Below are positions 30,599 to 41,855 of a stretch of DNA of 64,000 nucleotides, piece after piece. Every line of letters begins with the position of its first letter. The first letter of the stretch is position 1. The notes under the pieces are model-generated. The model saw only the letters and a program-made list of their open reading frames with translations, ran no database searches and was not told the origin of the DNA. A program made the position numbers and the translations under genes. Source of the stretch: Norana najaformis (taxonomy: Eukaryota; Annelida; Clitellata; Crassiclitellata; Hormogastridae); the NCBI GenBank assembly GCA_964023275.1, contig OZ029914.1, positions 38,664,424 to 38,728,423 on the forward strand. Reading direction: 5' to 3'.

Positions 30599-30892
30599 TT
30601 AATTACGCCTCTCCGCAACAGTATGCAGTTGACATGCACAATTACTGTGCATTCTAAGGTACATACCTAGTGTGGAAGACACAGCACATTACTGTGCATC
30701 GCATAACTACACAATACCGTGCAGTCATTATACACTCTAGTGTGAAGTGAAGTGTTTCACACAACTTACTAGAGCTGAAGATTATAATTCAACAGAACTG
30801 TATGCAGGTGACAGCCAGTGTGAAGAGAAGTGTGTGAGAAAACGCCACACTTTTACGAGAGTGTATAAGTTCTATGGAGGCGTTATAATAAT
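30599..30892. mobile_element. MITE candidate
   Basis: Both ends carry the inverted motif ACGCCTC (left, TAATTACGCCTC at about 30600-30611; right, GAGGCGTTATAA at about 30877-30888). Between them are about 270 non-coding bases rich in short palindromes such as CACAGTGTGAAG-like blocks and TACTGTGCAT. Size, non-coding nature and terminal inversion fit a miniature inverted-repeat element with an AT-rich target. No second copy was seen here. Confidence 0.4.
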
Positions 30893-31012
30893 TGATAAAG
30901 TGCGTGCTAATGTTAACTTCTAGGTGTAAAAATTAATTGTTACTGGCTAATAGAAAGTTTGGGGCATGCCAGTAGTAAGTAGATTATTGAAAAGCTTTAT
31001 TTCTTATATCAG

Positions 31013-31263
31013 AAAGAGACCGTGTTTTGCCTGGAATTCAGTTGAATACCATTGCACCTTCTGGGCAACATGGAATCAATCTAACTGAAGCCAAAACTGG
31101 AGAAACTGGATATGAAGGTCTTCGATCGTCAGGATTCTACGAACAATACGATGAAATAAATGCTAATGAATATCAAGCAGTAAACGAACTCAGCGACAGC
31201 CCTTGCCACGAAAAACAAAACGACCAATTCTACGACGAAATTGATCCAACTATTTGTTTTTAA
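31013..31263 (+). CDS. Gene A terminal exon: cytoplasmic tail with ITAM-like motif
   Basis: The exon enters in phase 1 (split codon Glu) and encodes an 83-residue tail ending TAA at 31261-31263. The tail has no cysteine-rich module and is rich in acidic and tyrosine residues. Y-E-G-L (31111-31122) and Y-D-E-I (31147-31158) are separated by exactly eight residues, with Glu three before the first tyrosine. This fits the ITAM consensus (D/E-x-x-Y-x-x-L/I, six to twelve, Y-x-x-L/I) that recruits tandem-SH2 kinases of the Syk family. Further tyrosines occur as F-Y-E-Q, E-Y-Q-A-V and a last F-Y-D-E-I near the C-terminus. The ITAM reading is by consensus; function is inferred. Confidence 0.85.
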
Positions 31264-31376
31264 CGAAACTTCTACATGCAGGAACGGAAGATTTCTAAAG
31301 GCAAATGAAATGCACACAAAATTTGGTTAATATTCTAGCAAGTATGTAAATATTATTATATATGTAACACCATGAA

Positions 31377-31382
31377 AATAAA
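31377..31382 (+). terminator. Polyadenylation signal of gene A
   Basis: AATAAA lies 114 bases after the stop codon of the tail exon, giving a short 3' UTR of roughly 135 bases. Confidence 0.65.
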
Positions 31383-31399
31383 TCATCTAATCAAAATTT

Positions 31400-32700
31400 T
31401 GTAACTAGTAGCCTATTCATTAAGGGTTATATGCTTGTTTGTCTCAGACATGATAGAATTTTAAGTAATGATTTAATTTTCTTAGGTCAAGAAATATTAT
31501 GCGCATGAATAATTTAAAACGTACACTGTCAATTCATCAGGATAAAAGACGAGTCCGCAAAAGCGTTATACGACTAGCGTTCTAAAAGCCAAAGCTTAAG
31601 TTCAGCATGATTATATTCGTATTATATTGACCTATTGAAGTGTGCAAATTGTCGTACTAATTTGACGTGTTTATATGCATATGTTCAGAACTTTAAAATG
31701 TTCTTGACTGAATTATTTTGTTCTACTTTGCGGACTATTTGTTTTGAAATGTTATATTAATCAACTGAAAATCGTACAGTTTTGACTGCATTGCCAATTG
31801 CTTAGAGATTTTGTGTTAATAGCATCTGCTTAAGTTTGCCTTCCATTGAGAAGTATCTGATAATCTCGCAAAGATCTAATTTCCATAAAGGAACTCGTTC
31901 TTTGCAATTTTCCTCTTTCGAAGTAGAAAGCTTATTGATTATCCGTATCTAAAATTACACAATTCTTAAGGCTTCTATTTGCCTGTGCGTAAACGGCTGT
32001 ATTGTTTCATACACATGTATATAAACTAAATTCGCATTTATTGTGGGATTTCAATGTAATCTAATCTCTTTTATGTTTATGTTTTCTATAGTGTTATTGT
32101 CATAAGGCATAATATCCTTTGATGATCGCTTTTGGTGAATATAAACTACATCAGTTTACTATAACATGACTGTGTATTGCAGATGTAGGTTTATTTACTT
32201 TAACTTTGAATGTCAGAACGCTCGAACATGCATTTCATTAGGCAAAACAGCTGTTCAAAACTACCAAAGGAAATCCGATGTAACTATGAGCGTCAGTAAT
32301 TGTAGTCTGTCGCGAGTTTTGGAAAACCCTCACAACTAATTAGACTTACTTTCACATGCTGTTTAATAATAGCATCGCCATATTTTGGTGTCTGTATACT
32401 CTTACCGTACTGTAAATGCAATAAATACTGAGTCATTGCGTCCTGTACAATGATCTGAATAAAACATGCTATTAGACTTTTCATCGAACTTAATACTAAT
32501 TTACTTTTCGTGCATTAAAGTTTAATTCTGCCGAGAAAAGGATGCACTTTCCTGCTTTAATCAGTGCTTTTGGAATATACGGATTCTAAATTACATTTAC
32601 AATATGAATTAAGTTATCTGTTTTTCTTATTCGTCTTAGTTTAGGCCTGCTTTTCATGTCACAATATTGACGATGCGCATGGTTTTCAATGTAAAACATC
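31400..32700. other. Intergenic sequence after gene A
   Basis: AT-rich, no gene, repeat or RNA recognised. Short minus frames (for example 32293-32484) have no support. Confidence 0.45.
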
Positions 32701-34639
32701 AAGATCAGCATTTTGTTGTTTATTCGCTCTCTTAGAAATATCCTGAGCTTCTGTTTGTCTTGTTTCATGGAAAATTGGGAATACCCGCGAAATCTGAAGC
32801 TGTTGCAAAATCTTACAGTGAGAATTTCCACTAGCATATGGTTTAAACAGTGCATCCCACTTTTTGATCTTTGGAGTTTTTAAGATATCCAGTCTCACCC
32901 TGTTGTTGACTTCAATTGTAGCTAAGTGATCTATGTAATAAATTGCCGATTGGAATATTTGTACCCCTTAACGAGGTAAACATATAACAAACAAATCCAC
33001 TTTAATATATTTTTAAGCGTAAGTAATTCATACCCATGGCTGCCTCTAGGGGTTGACTTAAAGGACTTTGGTTTTCTTTTTCTTCTTACAGTAATAAAAC
33101 TAGCAAGCTGAAATTTAAGAAATGATCTGCAAGCAAATAAAACATATTCAACTGAGAAGCATTCTGCATTCGATGCTAATGGCCCTAATCATTTACTGCT
33201 CTATTAATATTAAAGATCAAATTATTAATAACAGATAAAACTTCGTCTACAGAAAGTTTATAATCCATATCGGCCTATGTTAACACCTTGCAATATCTCC
33301 GTCTATGTATGTCACCGGTTTTATCTCTTGCGAACGTAAGTCACATGGTTGCATAAAGGCATGTATTACTTAGTAAAAAAAGTAGTGTAAGTTACTAAAT
33401 TAGACTAATGACTACGATGTAATAATCACCATTCGTGTCTATGTCACAGAAAGAGAAGGATATCGACAATGGGATATCGACAATGCTTGTAACAGGCATC
33501 CGGCGACAAATTCCTAACTTCATTCAAGTTTCATGTATCGATCAGTTCTCTTACTTAATTTTATGTAAGTTAAACAGAACTTCGTTTGTAATCGCTAGCA
33601 AAAACTTAGCAATTCATGTGCAAGTCTGCACATCGGGCAACACAGGTTCTCCATTCATCTCCGTCCATCGCCAGTCTTCATGCGGTGATCTCTAGGCTTT
33701 GTTAACAATGGCTTAGAGCGTGAGGCAGGCCCATGCAATAATATAACTAACAGTTACGGTACTCTGAATACAAGTTAGTAGTGCACAGGCTTAAACGAAA
33801 TAAAGGACAAACGTGCATACGTTTGTGAACGTATCGCAATTGTTATCTCGGAATTTCTTTAGCACAGAAAATAAAGCTTACAGGTACTCCAGGGGACAAA
33901 TTGAGAAGACGATTTCACGTTAGTCCATCTCTTTTTTTATTTAAGTAGATTTATCGCGAACTGCTTTCGGAACCTGGCCATATCTCTGTAATATGAATAA
34001 AATTTCATGCAAGAACACATTTGAAGAGCTTTAAAATCGAGATTCGCAGACTGACTGCAGCAAAGTAAGGAATATATAGAATATAACTTATTAAAACCAG
34101 AAGTGCATTAACTGAACCACGGTTGTCATTGTATAAAATGAAGTGACAATATAAAAGTAATATTCCTACTTAAATGGTTACGTAAAACTATAATGTATGA
34201 GCCTGTATATTTATTTAGCGCCATATGTAAATTTATAAGATGCGGCCCGTGCCAACCTACATTATGCTATAGTTCAATAAGAACGGAAACTTCAGCCGCA
34301 CGCAAATGATGCTAAAATAGTAAGAAAATCGACCACAAGAAAAATCTTCATTCGAGTGAAACGTAAGAACAACCACAACAATTTTGCAATAGGGGACCTC
34401 CTCGTCGTACTCATACATCAACCTTCAAAAGAATGCAGCGCTGAGATGGGTCATATGTCCTAGTGTATCGTGAATGGTATTTCAAACATTAATTGAATTC
34501 GATGTTGTATAACTTCAATGTGTTTTAGTGTACCACAAGCAAAGTTCTCCCATTCATCGATCGATTTGGACCTCATCGCGATGAAGGAGAAAATGGCTAA
34601 GCAAGGGAATGTCTGCTAAGGACGTAATATTGTCACGCC

Positions 34640-35945
34640 GTAGGCACTCTGTTCGTGTCCTATTGCGTGCTGTCGGGGAGGCCTTGGAGGAGGAAGCTGT
34701 CCGTTGTGCAAGTGAGAGTTGAGGATTCGAAACCCGAGCAGTTATGTTGCAAATCGACCGTTAAAGGCTTGCTCCCCATAATAAACTAGTGCTTTCTTAC
34801 CCAACCTAGCACTTCGACGGAGAGGGGGAAGTGCCATAAATTCGTCACTAGGTGCTTTTGTGGAGTCCGCAGTTGCCGAGTAGGAAACTCCCCTATAAGG
34901 GAAAATGGTTCGATTTGACCTTCCCGACAGGCTTATCCTCTGCATTTAAAATAGGGCGCTTTATGAAGTCTGAGAAGGACGTTAGATCGCTCTCCACTAA
35001 CCTACTTGTTTGATCTGAGAAGCGCACTAATAAATCGTCTCTTATATCCATCAATTGAACTGCTGGCGCCGCATTAATTCTTCTTTCAACAGAGCCTGTT
35101 TTTCCGAACCTGGTTTTTCATTGTTTCGTTTTGGCGCTGTATTAATTCATCTCTCAACTGATTCTGATGTCCTACTAATTCGTTCTGGCTCTCCATCAAG
35201 GTAGGGATGGATTTCGTCAAAGGCACTACAGTTTTCGACTAAGTCTGATACGGGATCTGGCGCAACTAATTCCATACCAAAATCAGAAGCAGCCATATTT
35301 AAATTTTAATATTTTTATCTTAACTAAGGCACACGCTTATCTCAATTTCAATTTGAGGAAATCTACGCAACCATTATACAGACAAAGTCCCTGTCTTAGT
35401 CACCTACTCTGTTACCGCAAAACTTTATACTAAAAATTATTCTAGCACAGGCACTCAGACATGGAGCACAATAAATTTGACCAGAGAAGAAATGTTTAAC
35501 TCCCTGCTCAAAGAAAGTCGATTCGATCTACACAGACGGCTTCGAAAAAACAGCGTTGATCGCACATCTTGTTCCCTACGGTAGTTTTGACTAAGCACCG
35601 CCACACCTGACGACGAACGAACGACGGTCGGCAGAAACCTCGCTTGGGATTGAAGTTTCTTGATAATCAAATCGAATTTCGATGTGTTTCGACTTACACG
35701 TCCAACTACGATCTTTCATCGACTTAAGGCAAAGATCGTCAATTTAAGGCAGAAATTTACTGAAATCGACGAATCTTACTAGAACATCTCTTGCCGCATC
35801 GAAAACTTGGCGCAAACTAAAGAAATCGCGCTCTTACAACTTATCTCAGGACATCGCCGACGGCTGTCGATATAGGTGGACACCCAGTTTGAAGATACGT
35901 TGCGAGAACAATCCGTGTGTGATATATATATATATATATATATAT
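34640..35945 (-). mobile_element. Internally deleted LTR-retroelement derivative, copy 2
   Basis: Reverse-oriented homologue of 265-1525. It has the same TATATA border (35927-35945), leader, an ATG-initiated M-A-A-S-D-F-G start (35296 downward) that runs further than in copy 1, a glutamine-rich stretch, and the same jump to L-P-P-L-R-R-S-A-R (34805-34835). Because both copies lack the same internal segment, the deletion probably predates their spread. It is inserted into copy 1 of the segmental duplication and is absent from copy 2, so it arrived after the duplication or was lost from copy 2. Confidence 0.6.
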
Positions 35946-36036
35946 AATCTATACATATTCCTTCACATGAAATGTGGGAACGAACAGAAATCCTGGGTGG
36001 TTTAGCCAAATATCGATCGTACTATCATCATTATCA

Positions 36037-36195
36037 CTACCTGCCAGCAACGCATAATACAAGAAGCACTAATACAGCGTAAGCTGATAGAAACTCAGTT
36101 TTCGTAACAATATCAGTAAAAGTATCAACTGAGGTGTCACCTAATGCGTTACACAAGATGAACAGACTCAACAGGAATACTAGACCTAGCTCCAT
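36037..36195 (-). CDS. Short minus-strand ORF with signal peptide (or first exon)
   Basis: ATG at 36195-36193 opens a 52-codon frame. It starts M-E-L-G-L-V-F-L-L-S-L-F-I-L-C-N-A-L-G, a textbook secretory signal peptide, then a polar Thr/Asp segment, then a second hydrophobic run (A-Y-A-V-L-V-L-L-V-L-C-V-A-G). It either stops at TAG 36039-36037 or is spliced at CAG|GTAGTG (exon end 36041). The corresponding place in duplication copy 2 (about 38010-38090) has lost the ATG and frame. No product family is recognised. It is antisense to the flanking receptor genes. Confidence 0.45.
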   Translation of the reverse strand: MELGLVFLLSLFILCNALGDTSVDTFTDIVTKTEFLSAYAVLVLLVLCVAGR

Positions 36196-36479
36196 GCTTT
36201 AAGAAAGAGGACGATCGGACGAAAGTATGCAGATACGTCAGCCAGTAAAGAAACAAACGATGAAAATTCTATGAACATAAACAGAAAAATGCTGCACCAG
36301 GTCGGACTTTTCAAGGATCAACAAAGTACTCGAATCAGATCGTGCGGAAAGTATTGTATTTGTATTGTTAGCATTAACTTAAATATTTACTTTTGCTCCA
36401 TCGAAGTACGAAGCCTATCGATTGTCACTAAATGCATTTGTATGGTTCTTAAGACTGTTCGATTTATATGTAATCTAAT

Positions 36480-38265
36480 CTTGAGCTTTGGTATAGTATC
36501 TTTGTGGCCCAGAATAGGAATCCCCGAGAAACCTTATGCTGTTGCAGAATCAAAAGTGAGAATTGTCACTAGCATGTGGCTTGAACAGTGCATCCCACTT
36601 CTTGATCTTTGCAGTTTGTTTAGCTCTCCAGTCATATCCTGTGGTTGGCTTCTATTATATCTCAGTGAGCAAAGTATTTATTAATCAATTGGAATATTTC
36701 TCTTAAATGAATTAAATACACATATGGCATATGTGGAGTATGAAAATAATGAATTAAGCGTTTTTTAAATAAAATATTCGTTCACCTACAGTAGATTACT
36801 AAATAATCTAATGACTGATTATGCGATTCGGTGCCAGAATTACCATTCGTGGCTAATGCTACAGAAAGAGAAGTGTATCGACATTGCCAGTAGCAGACAT
36901 CCTGCGACAAATTCGTAACCTCATTCAGTTCCATAGATAGAAAACTTTTAAAATTTAATTTCACATAAACAACGCCATGCTTGTAATCTCTAGTACTTAG
37001 TTGGTCCGTAGTACTTCCAATGCAGGTCGGCACATTGAGCAACGCGGCTTCCGTTCATCTCTGTCCATTCCCAGTCTTTATGCCGTGATGTACAGGTGTG
37101 TTAAAATGGCTTTATGTGTGAAGCAGGTTTATGCAATAATACTATGGCTCGTAGCTAAAGGTTACATTGGTCCGAATATAGGTCAGTAGTGCATAGGCTT
37201 AAATGAAATAAAGGACAAAATCACATATGCTTGTATACGTATCAATTCTAGTCTCTGAATTTCTTTAGCACAGAAAATTAAGCTAATTTACAGGCGTTCA
37301 GTTACGACAAATTAAGTATTTGGGTTCATTTCGGTTCATTTCGGTTCATTTCCTGGTGTATTTAAAAATGTCTACATACTTTTGATATGTGCTTATCGCA
37401 CTTCGCCCTCGGGACCAGGCCACATCTCTGTAAGACGAATTAATTTTCATGCAAGATCACATTTGAAGAGGTTCAAAGCCAAGAACCTCAGACCGACTGT
37501 AGCAAAGTAAGGAATGTTACTCATGTTATTAAAACCAAATAGGTGCTTAACCAAACGACAGTTGTTAGTGTGCAAAAGAATGTGAGAAGGTAAAACTAAT
37601 ACACGTATTGATAATTATAGTTACATAAAACTAATATGCATGGATGTGTATATTGCTGTATCACCACATTTAGAGTTATAACAGGCTGGCGTTTTCAGCC
37701 TGCATTATGTTACAGTTCAGTAAGAACGAAAAGTTTAGCCAGAGAGGAATGACTATTAAAATGGCAGACAAATTGAATACCGGAAAAAAGTCTTCATTCA
37801 CGTGAAACATAAGCAAAACCACATCAAATCAACAACAGAGCAACTCTTGCGTGGTACTCACACATCAACCTTCAATAGAATGCAGCTCTTATATGTGTCA
37901 TATGATCACCCACCTAAACATTAATTGGGATCGACAAAGACCGATTTGCACCTTATCGAGGTGAAGGAGTAAATGGCCGTGCAAGGGACTATCTGCGGCG
38001 CACATGCTCTCAGTAAAAGTACCAACTGTTATCTAGGGCGTTACGCGAGATAAAAGGTTCAGCAGGAATAATAAAGCAATTTTCCCGCTTGAATGAAGAA
38101 TAGCATCGGACGAAAGGGTGAAGTTGCGTCACCTTTAAAGAAATCCTATAAAAATGAATAGAAAAAAATGCTACACGGGGTTGGACTTTGCCCGGATCAA
38201 CAATGTCCTCGCCCCCAGTCGTTCGGAAATTTTTAAAGGGCTTTGAGATTTATAGACAACGGAAA
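36480..38265 (-). repeat. Tandem segmental duplication, copy 2
   Basis: Same block order as copy 1, without the LTR-element insertion. Minus-strand peptides K-I-K-K-W-D-A-L-F-K-P (about 36600), D-W-E-W-T-E-M-N-G (about 37060) and N-E-V-T-N-L-S-Q-D-V-C-Y-W-Q-C (about 36890-36935) are retained, while the signal-peptide segment is degraded. The longest frame is 36782-37042. This copy looks like a pseudogene or a diverging paralogue. Confidence 0.55.
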
Positions 38266-38482
38266 TTACTGTCACCATGAGAAACAGTTGCTGCCATGGT
38301 TAATACAACCGACTTCATGATGGCTGTGGTAATAGTATTTGTAGTAGTAATATTGTAATATATATATCAGTAGCAAATCAAGAAATAATAATGCGAAAGC
38401 TGTACAGTTTAAGAATAAGTGCTATCAACAATACAAAGCAAATTAAATAGCGATATAATAAATGCTAAATGTCAGTGATTGT

Positions 38483-38519
38483 TGCACCTTAGGCAACTGA
38501 TTCAGTTGCCTAAGGTGCA
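38483..38519. repeat. Perfect 18-bp palindrome
   Basis: Arms TGCACCTTAGGCAACTGA (38483-38500) and its exact reverse complement (38502-38519) flank a single T. It lies in otherwise featureless sequence. Confidence 0.95.
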
Positions 38520-40920
38520 GGTCAAATGTTCATAATAATAATTGCATTGAATTTGGCGATGGCCGTGTTAACGCGTGCTGTTCATTCGAGCAGATAAGAT
38601 GGCATTTGCGGAATGTTCTGAAAGTTCAGACAACTATCATCATTATTACTAGGTAAGGAGAAGCGCTTTCGAGAGATGCTTAGAAGGTGCAAAAATCTTC
38701 AGTTATATTACAATGCATTGCATTAAATTATATGCACACATAAATATAGGCCTACATTTAAATTTACATTCATTCATACAAATATACATACTTACATACA
38801 TAAATTAATACTATTTTGAGAGAAAATTTAACTAATTTTCGAATTCTTGGTAATAAACAGCGATTGCTATTACTAGAGCAGTTGATCTGAGAAACACTGT
38901 TCAGCATAACATGTTAACTGCACGTGTTAAAATCAGTTGTAGATCTTAGTCAAATATATATAATTTCCAGTGTCCAAATGTGCATGCAAAAAGGCCGATC
39001 AGGATGAAATTGCAATATAATCACCAATAATACACCAAGGCATCAATAACCTCTTAGTCAGGCTCAATCATGATCAAATATGCTTACGATATCTTAAGGC
39101 AATCTGTCGCTGATAGGGAAACTGAAAAAAACAAGTATTTGGCCAGGATATGAATGACACTAGAAATCTTAGCAATAGTTTGAAGTGACAAAAACTTCTC
39201 AAACGTTGAACCGGTTTCTGCCAAGAAACACACGACAAAGCTGGATAGACTTTATAAAAAATTAAGATTAGGGAAAAACACCTGCTCTTACTTGACAAAT
39301 GACCGAAAACAATGGGAATCAATCAACTGGACCTATCATCGCCAATAGACCCTCTCAGCAAATGACAATGATGTTGATTGAAATGAGTTATTGTTCGGTT
39401 TCCGAAGGATACCCTATATACAACTCTAATGTCAGAAACACCAACGCTGGCGTGTTGATTTTGCAGCTAACGTGCCAAAAGATGTGCAATAAAGAATGTT
39501 TGTAAACTGCAACACGGGGCAAAGGGCACGTCCAAAAATTAAGCGCCAGTGCTTTCGAAACCTAATGCTGGTCACCCTTATTGAGTGCGAAGTAAGTTGG
39601 GTCAGAGTTTACGGATTTGCTGAGGTAAAAATTTTGATTTTCTACATCTGTCAATAAGTCACGTTGCCTTTAATACTCCGTCGTGGCAGCTGATTATAGG
39701 CTAAGTCGTCTTTTGGTTTATCCTTTCATTGTTCATCAATTCAATAGCCTATTCGCGGATCCTCAGCGAATCTTATACTTCGCACATGCATGGAATACTA
39801 TTTCTTCAGGGAATGATATATGCATAACGTTATCGAATTTTAGGAAAAAAACAGGTAAGATATAGCTGATGACACATTGCAATGCACTTATTTGAAACAA
39901 CACAGTGAATCACCATTTACACTGTAAGTCAAATTGGTATGTTTTAGGCATGGACCATTAGAATAGACAGTTATTTAGAATGATCTCAGTGAAAGCCTTA
40001 TGGAATCTAATCTGAATTCTTCCACTGTGCCACTGTCATAATTTTAAAGTCATTAATCGATGGTCTCTATTAGGTAAAATTGGTTTGTATGCGAGAAGCC
40101 AGGTTGAGACCATTCGAAAACCAAAAGACGCATAAACACCCTGCAGACGAAATGAATCCACAATGATACGAGTTTAGTGAAGCTCAGTCTGGTTCCGCGA
40201 TCATCACGCTCGGTTACCAGTTGGGATTTTCTGGATTCTCGCTACCTAGCATCGACTCGAAATCGTTGGATTTTACTCTGCATCGGACTTCTAACTGATG
40301 CACTCTTCCTTTCAATATATGTGCTGTTTGGAATGATTCAGATGAACATGTATTTCTCGGTTTATGCAACGCTACACATGTTGAGAGCAATTAGATAGCC
40401 ATGCATGCAGCTCCTTTGAGAGATTCCTAAAGGTGTTGTATAAATGCCATATATTTTGTACTTTTTTCGGAGCGGTTATCGCTCTACCCCGTTGGAGATG
40501 GAAAATTCAACGGGAGACCACCTCCTTAAAATCTTGAGTATATGAATTATGAAGTCACCAGAGAAACACGACAACAGCGTAAACGAATCGAATCGGTCTT
40601 CAACGGGGGTAGTCACGTTCGGCAGGGGAGAGAACAAGGCCCCTTCGGTCGTAAACCAGTGAAATTCTAGTGGAATGATACATCACGTATGAACATGGAA
40701 TGTCCGAAAAAATGTTAAGGCCTGGAAAGCTTGCAAATGCGAAAACTCTGCATAGTCTTGCGTCGGCCCATCGTTTTGGAATAATTTATCTGTGTATACA
40801 CTGTTTCTCCTGATATAGCTCAAGTAACATTCATCTTCTTATATGAACACGCAGTCGCTTAGGTCCTTTAGACAACAATGTTCACAGCGCTTTTCAGAGG
40901 CCCTTAAAATCCGCTAAACA
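38520..40920. other. Intergenic stretch without recognised gene
   Basis: Several frames of 60-80 codons (39299-39505, 39683-39865, 40177-40398) match nothing known. The last has one hydrophobic stretch (C-I-G-L-L-T-D-A-L-F-L-S-I-Y-V-L-F) but no splice or start context. A GC-richer patch at 40460-40690 may be a repeat. Confidence 0.35.
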
Positions 40921-40929
40921 AAAGACCAG

Positions 40930-41185
40930 ATACACATGTACAAACATGCATGCATGCATACATACAAATACATACAGACATGTACAAAAACAAGCAAACA
41001 TGCATGCAAGCATAGGCTACATACATAAATACATATGAACATGCATGCATGTTTTTGTGTTTTGGAATGTTCCGGTACATGAATGAAAGCATACATACAG
41101 GCAGACACACATACATACTTGCAAACATACATTCATGTATTCATGCATGAATGCATGCATACATACATGAGAAACATGATATAAC
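40930..41185. repeat. Degenerate CATA/CATG tetranucleotide array
   Basis: About 250 bases dominated by ACATGCATGCATACATACA-like units with interruptions. Antisense frames rich in Met, Cys, Val and Tyr are composition artefacts. Confidence 0.9.
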
Positions 41186-41253
41186 ACATGACACATTGGG
41201 CTGCTATTTTCAGAGCAAAAACGTTTGAGAATTTGTTTTTCAGATAAATCATT

Positions 41254-41384
41254 TCTACCGTCAACGACACTTTTTCTCATTTTCTGAAAATGGGGCAGTG
41301 ATTTGTATAGCTTGAGTATCTACCGTCAACGACACTTTTTCTCATTTTCTGAAAATGGGGCAGTGATTTGTATAGCTTGAGTAT
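41254..41384. repeat. Perfect 65-bp tandem duplication
   Basis: The 65 bases from 41254 are repeated without change from 41319. Identity of the two copies indicates a very recent duplication or an assembly artefact. Confidence 0.95.
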
Positions 41385-41689
41385 CACTGTTAGTTTTCAG
41401 GTCATGTTACATAGCTGCAGGTCACTGGAATGAATCACTGAATCACTAGCCTAACTGCTGGTATTCATGAGCAAATTCTTCAGGATATGGCGAATGTTTG
41501 CTTTTAAATTAACCTAGTTACTCAAGGACAGAACAAGTGTGTATGTGTTACACAAAACAGGAACACCAGCATATTAGTCTACCACCATGAATCTGGGTTT
41601 AAGCGATTTTGCTAAAGGGCCGAACATAAACCGCTAGTTTTCACTCTCATGCGGGATATATAGGATGCTCGCCCATCCTGATATTCTTT

Positions 41690-41855
41690 ACCTGTCTCTC
41701 CGTCTGACTTTTGGAACTCCATCTGGAACCGAACCCTTTTGCCTTTCGATTTTGTTTTAACTGAGCGCCTGTGAATAAGCTGGTCCCCGCGATGTGGCTT
41801 TTGTTGGGCGCTGTAGAAATTTCGGAATTACGATTACGATTAATAGACGCGTGTC
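41690..41855 (+). repeat. Interspersed repeat family R, copy 2
   Basis: Contains TGAGCGCCTGTGAATAAGCT, a GATGTGGCTTTTGTTG block, GCTGTAGAAATTTCG and a GATTACGATTA end; see the copy at 8955-9125. A CTGACTTTTGGA...CTGGAACCGAACCC block precedes it, shared with copy 3 at 49715. Confidence 0.75.

Larger units (their letters stand above)
32740..36350 (-). repeat. Tandem segmental duplication, copy 1
   Basis: Blocks around 32760-32880, 33430-33520, 33630-33880, 34240-34460, 34560-34610 and 36100-36350 match, in the same order and orientation, blocks of 36500-38260. Copy 1 is interrupted by the LTR-element derivative at 34640-35945. Conserved minus-strand peptides include K-I-K-K-W-D-A-L-F-K-P (about 32830-32865), W-T-E-M-N-G (33650) and N-E-V-x-N-L-S-x-D-x-C-Y (33490-33525). 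These suggest small exons of a minus-strand gene beginning at 36195. I do not recognise the family. Confidence 0.6.

Noticed and set aside
40904..41280. Cysteine/methionine/tyrosine-rich minus frames that could pass for small secreted cysteine-rich proteins
   Set aside because: They are translations of the CATA/CATG tetranucleotide repeat in three registers.
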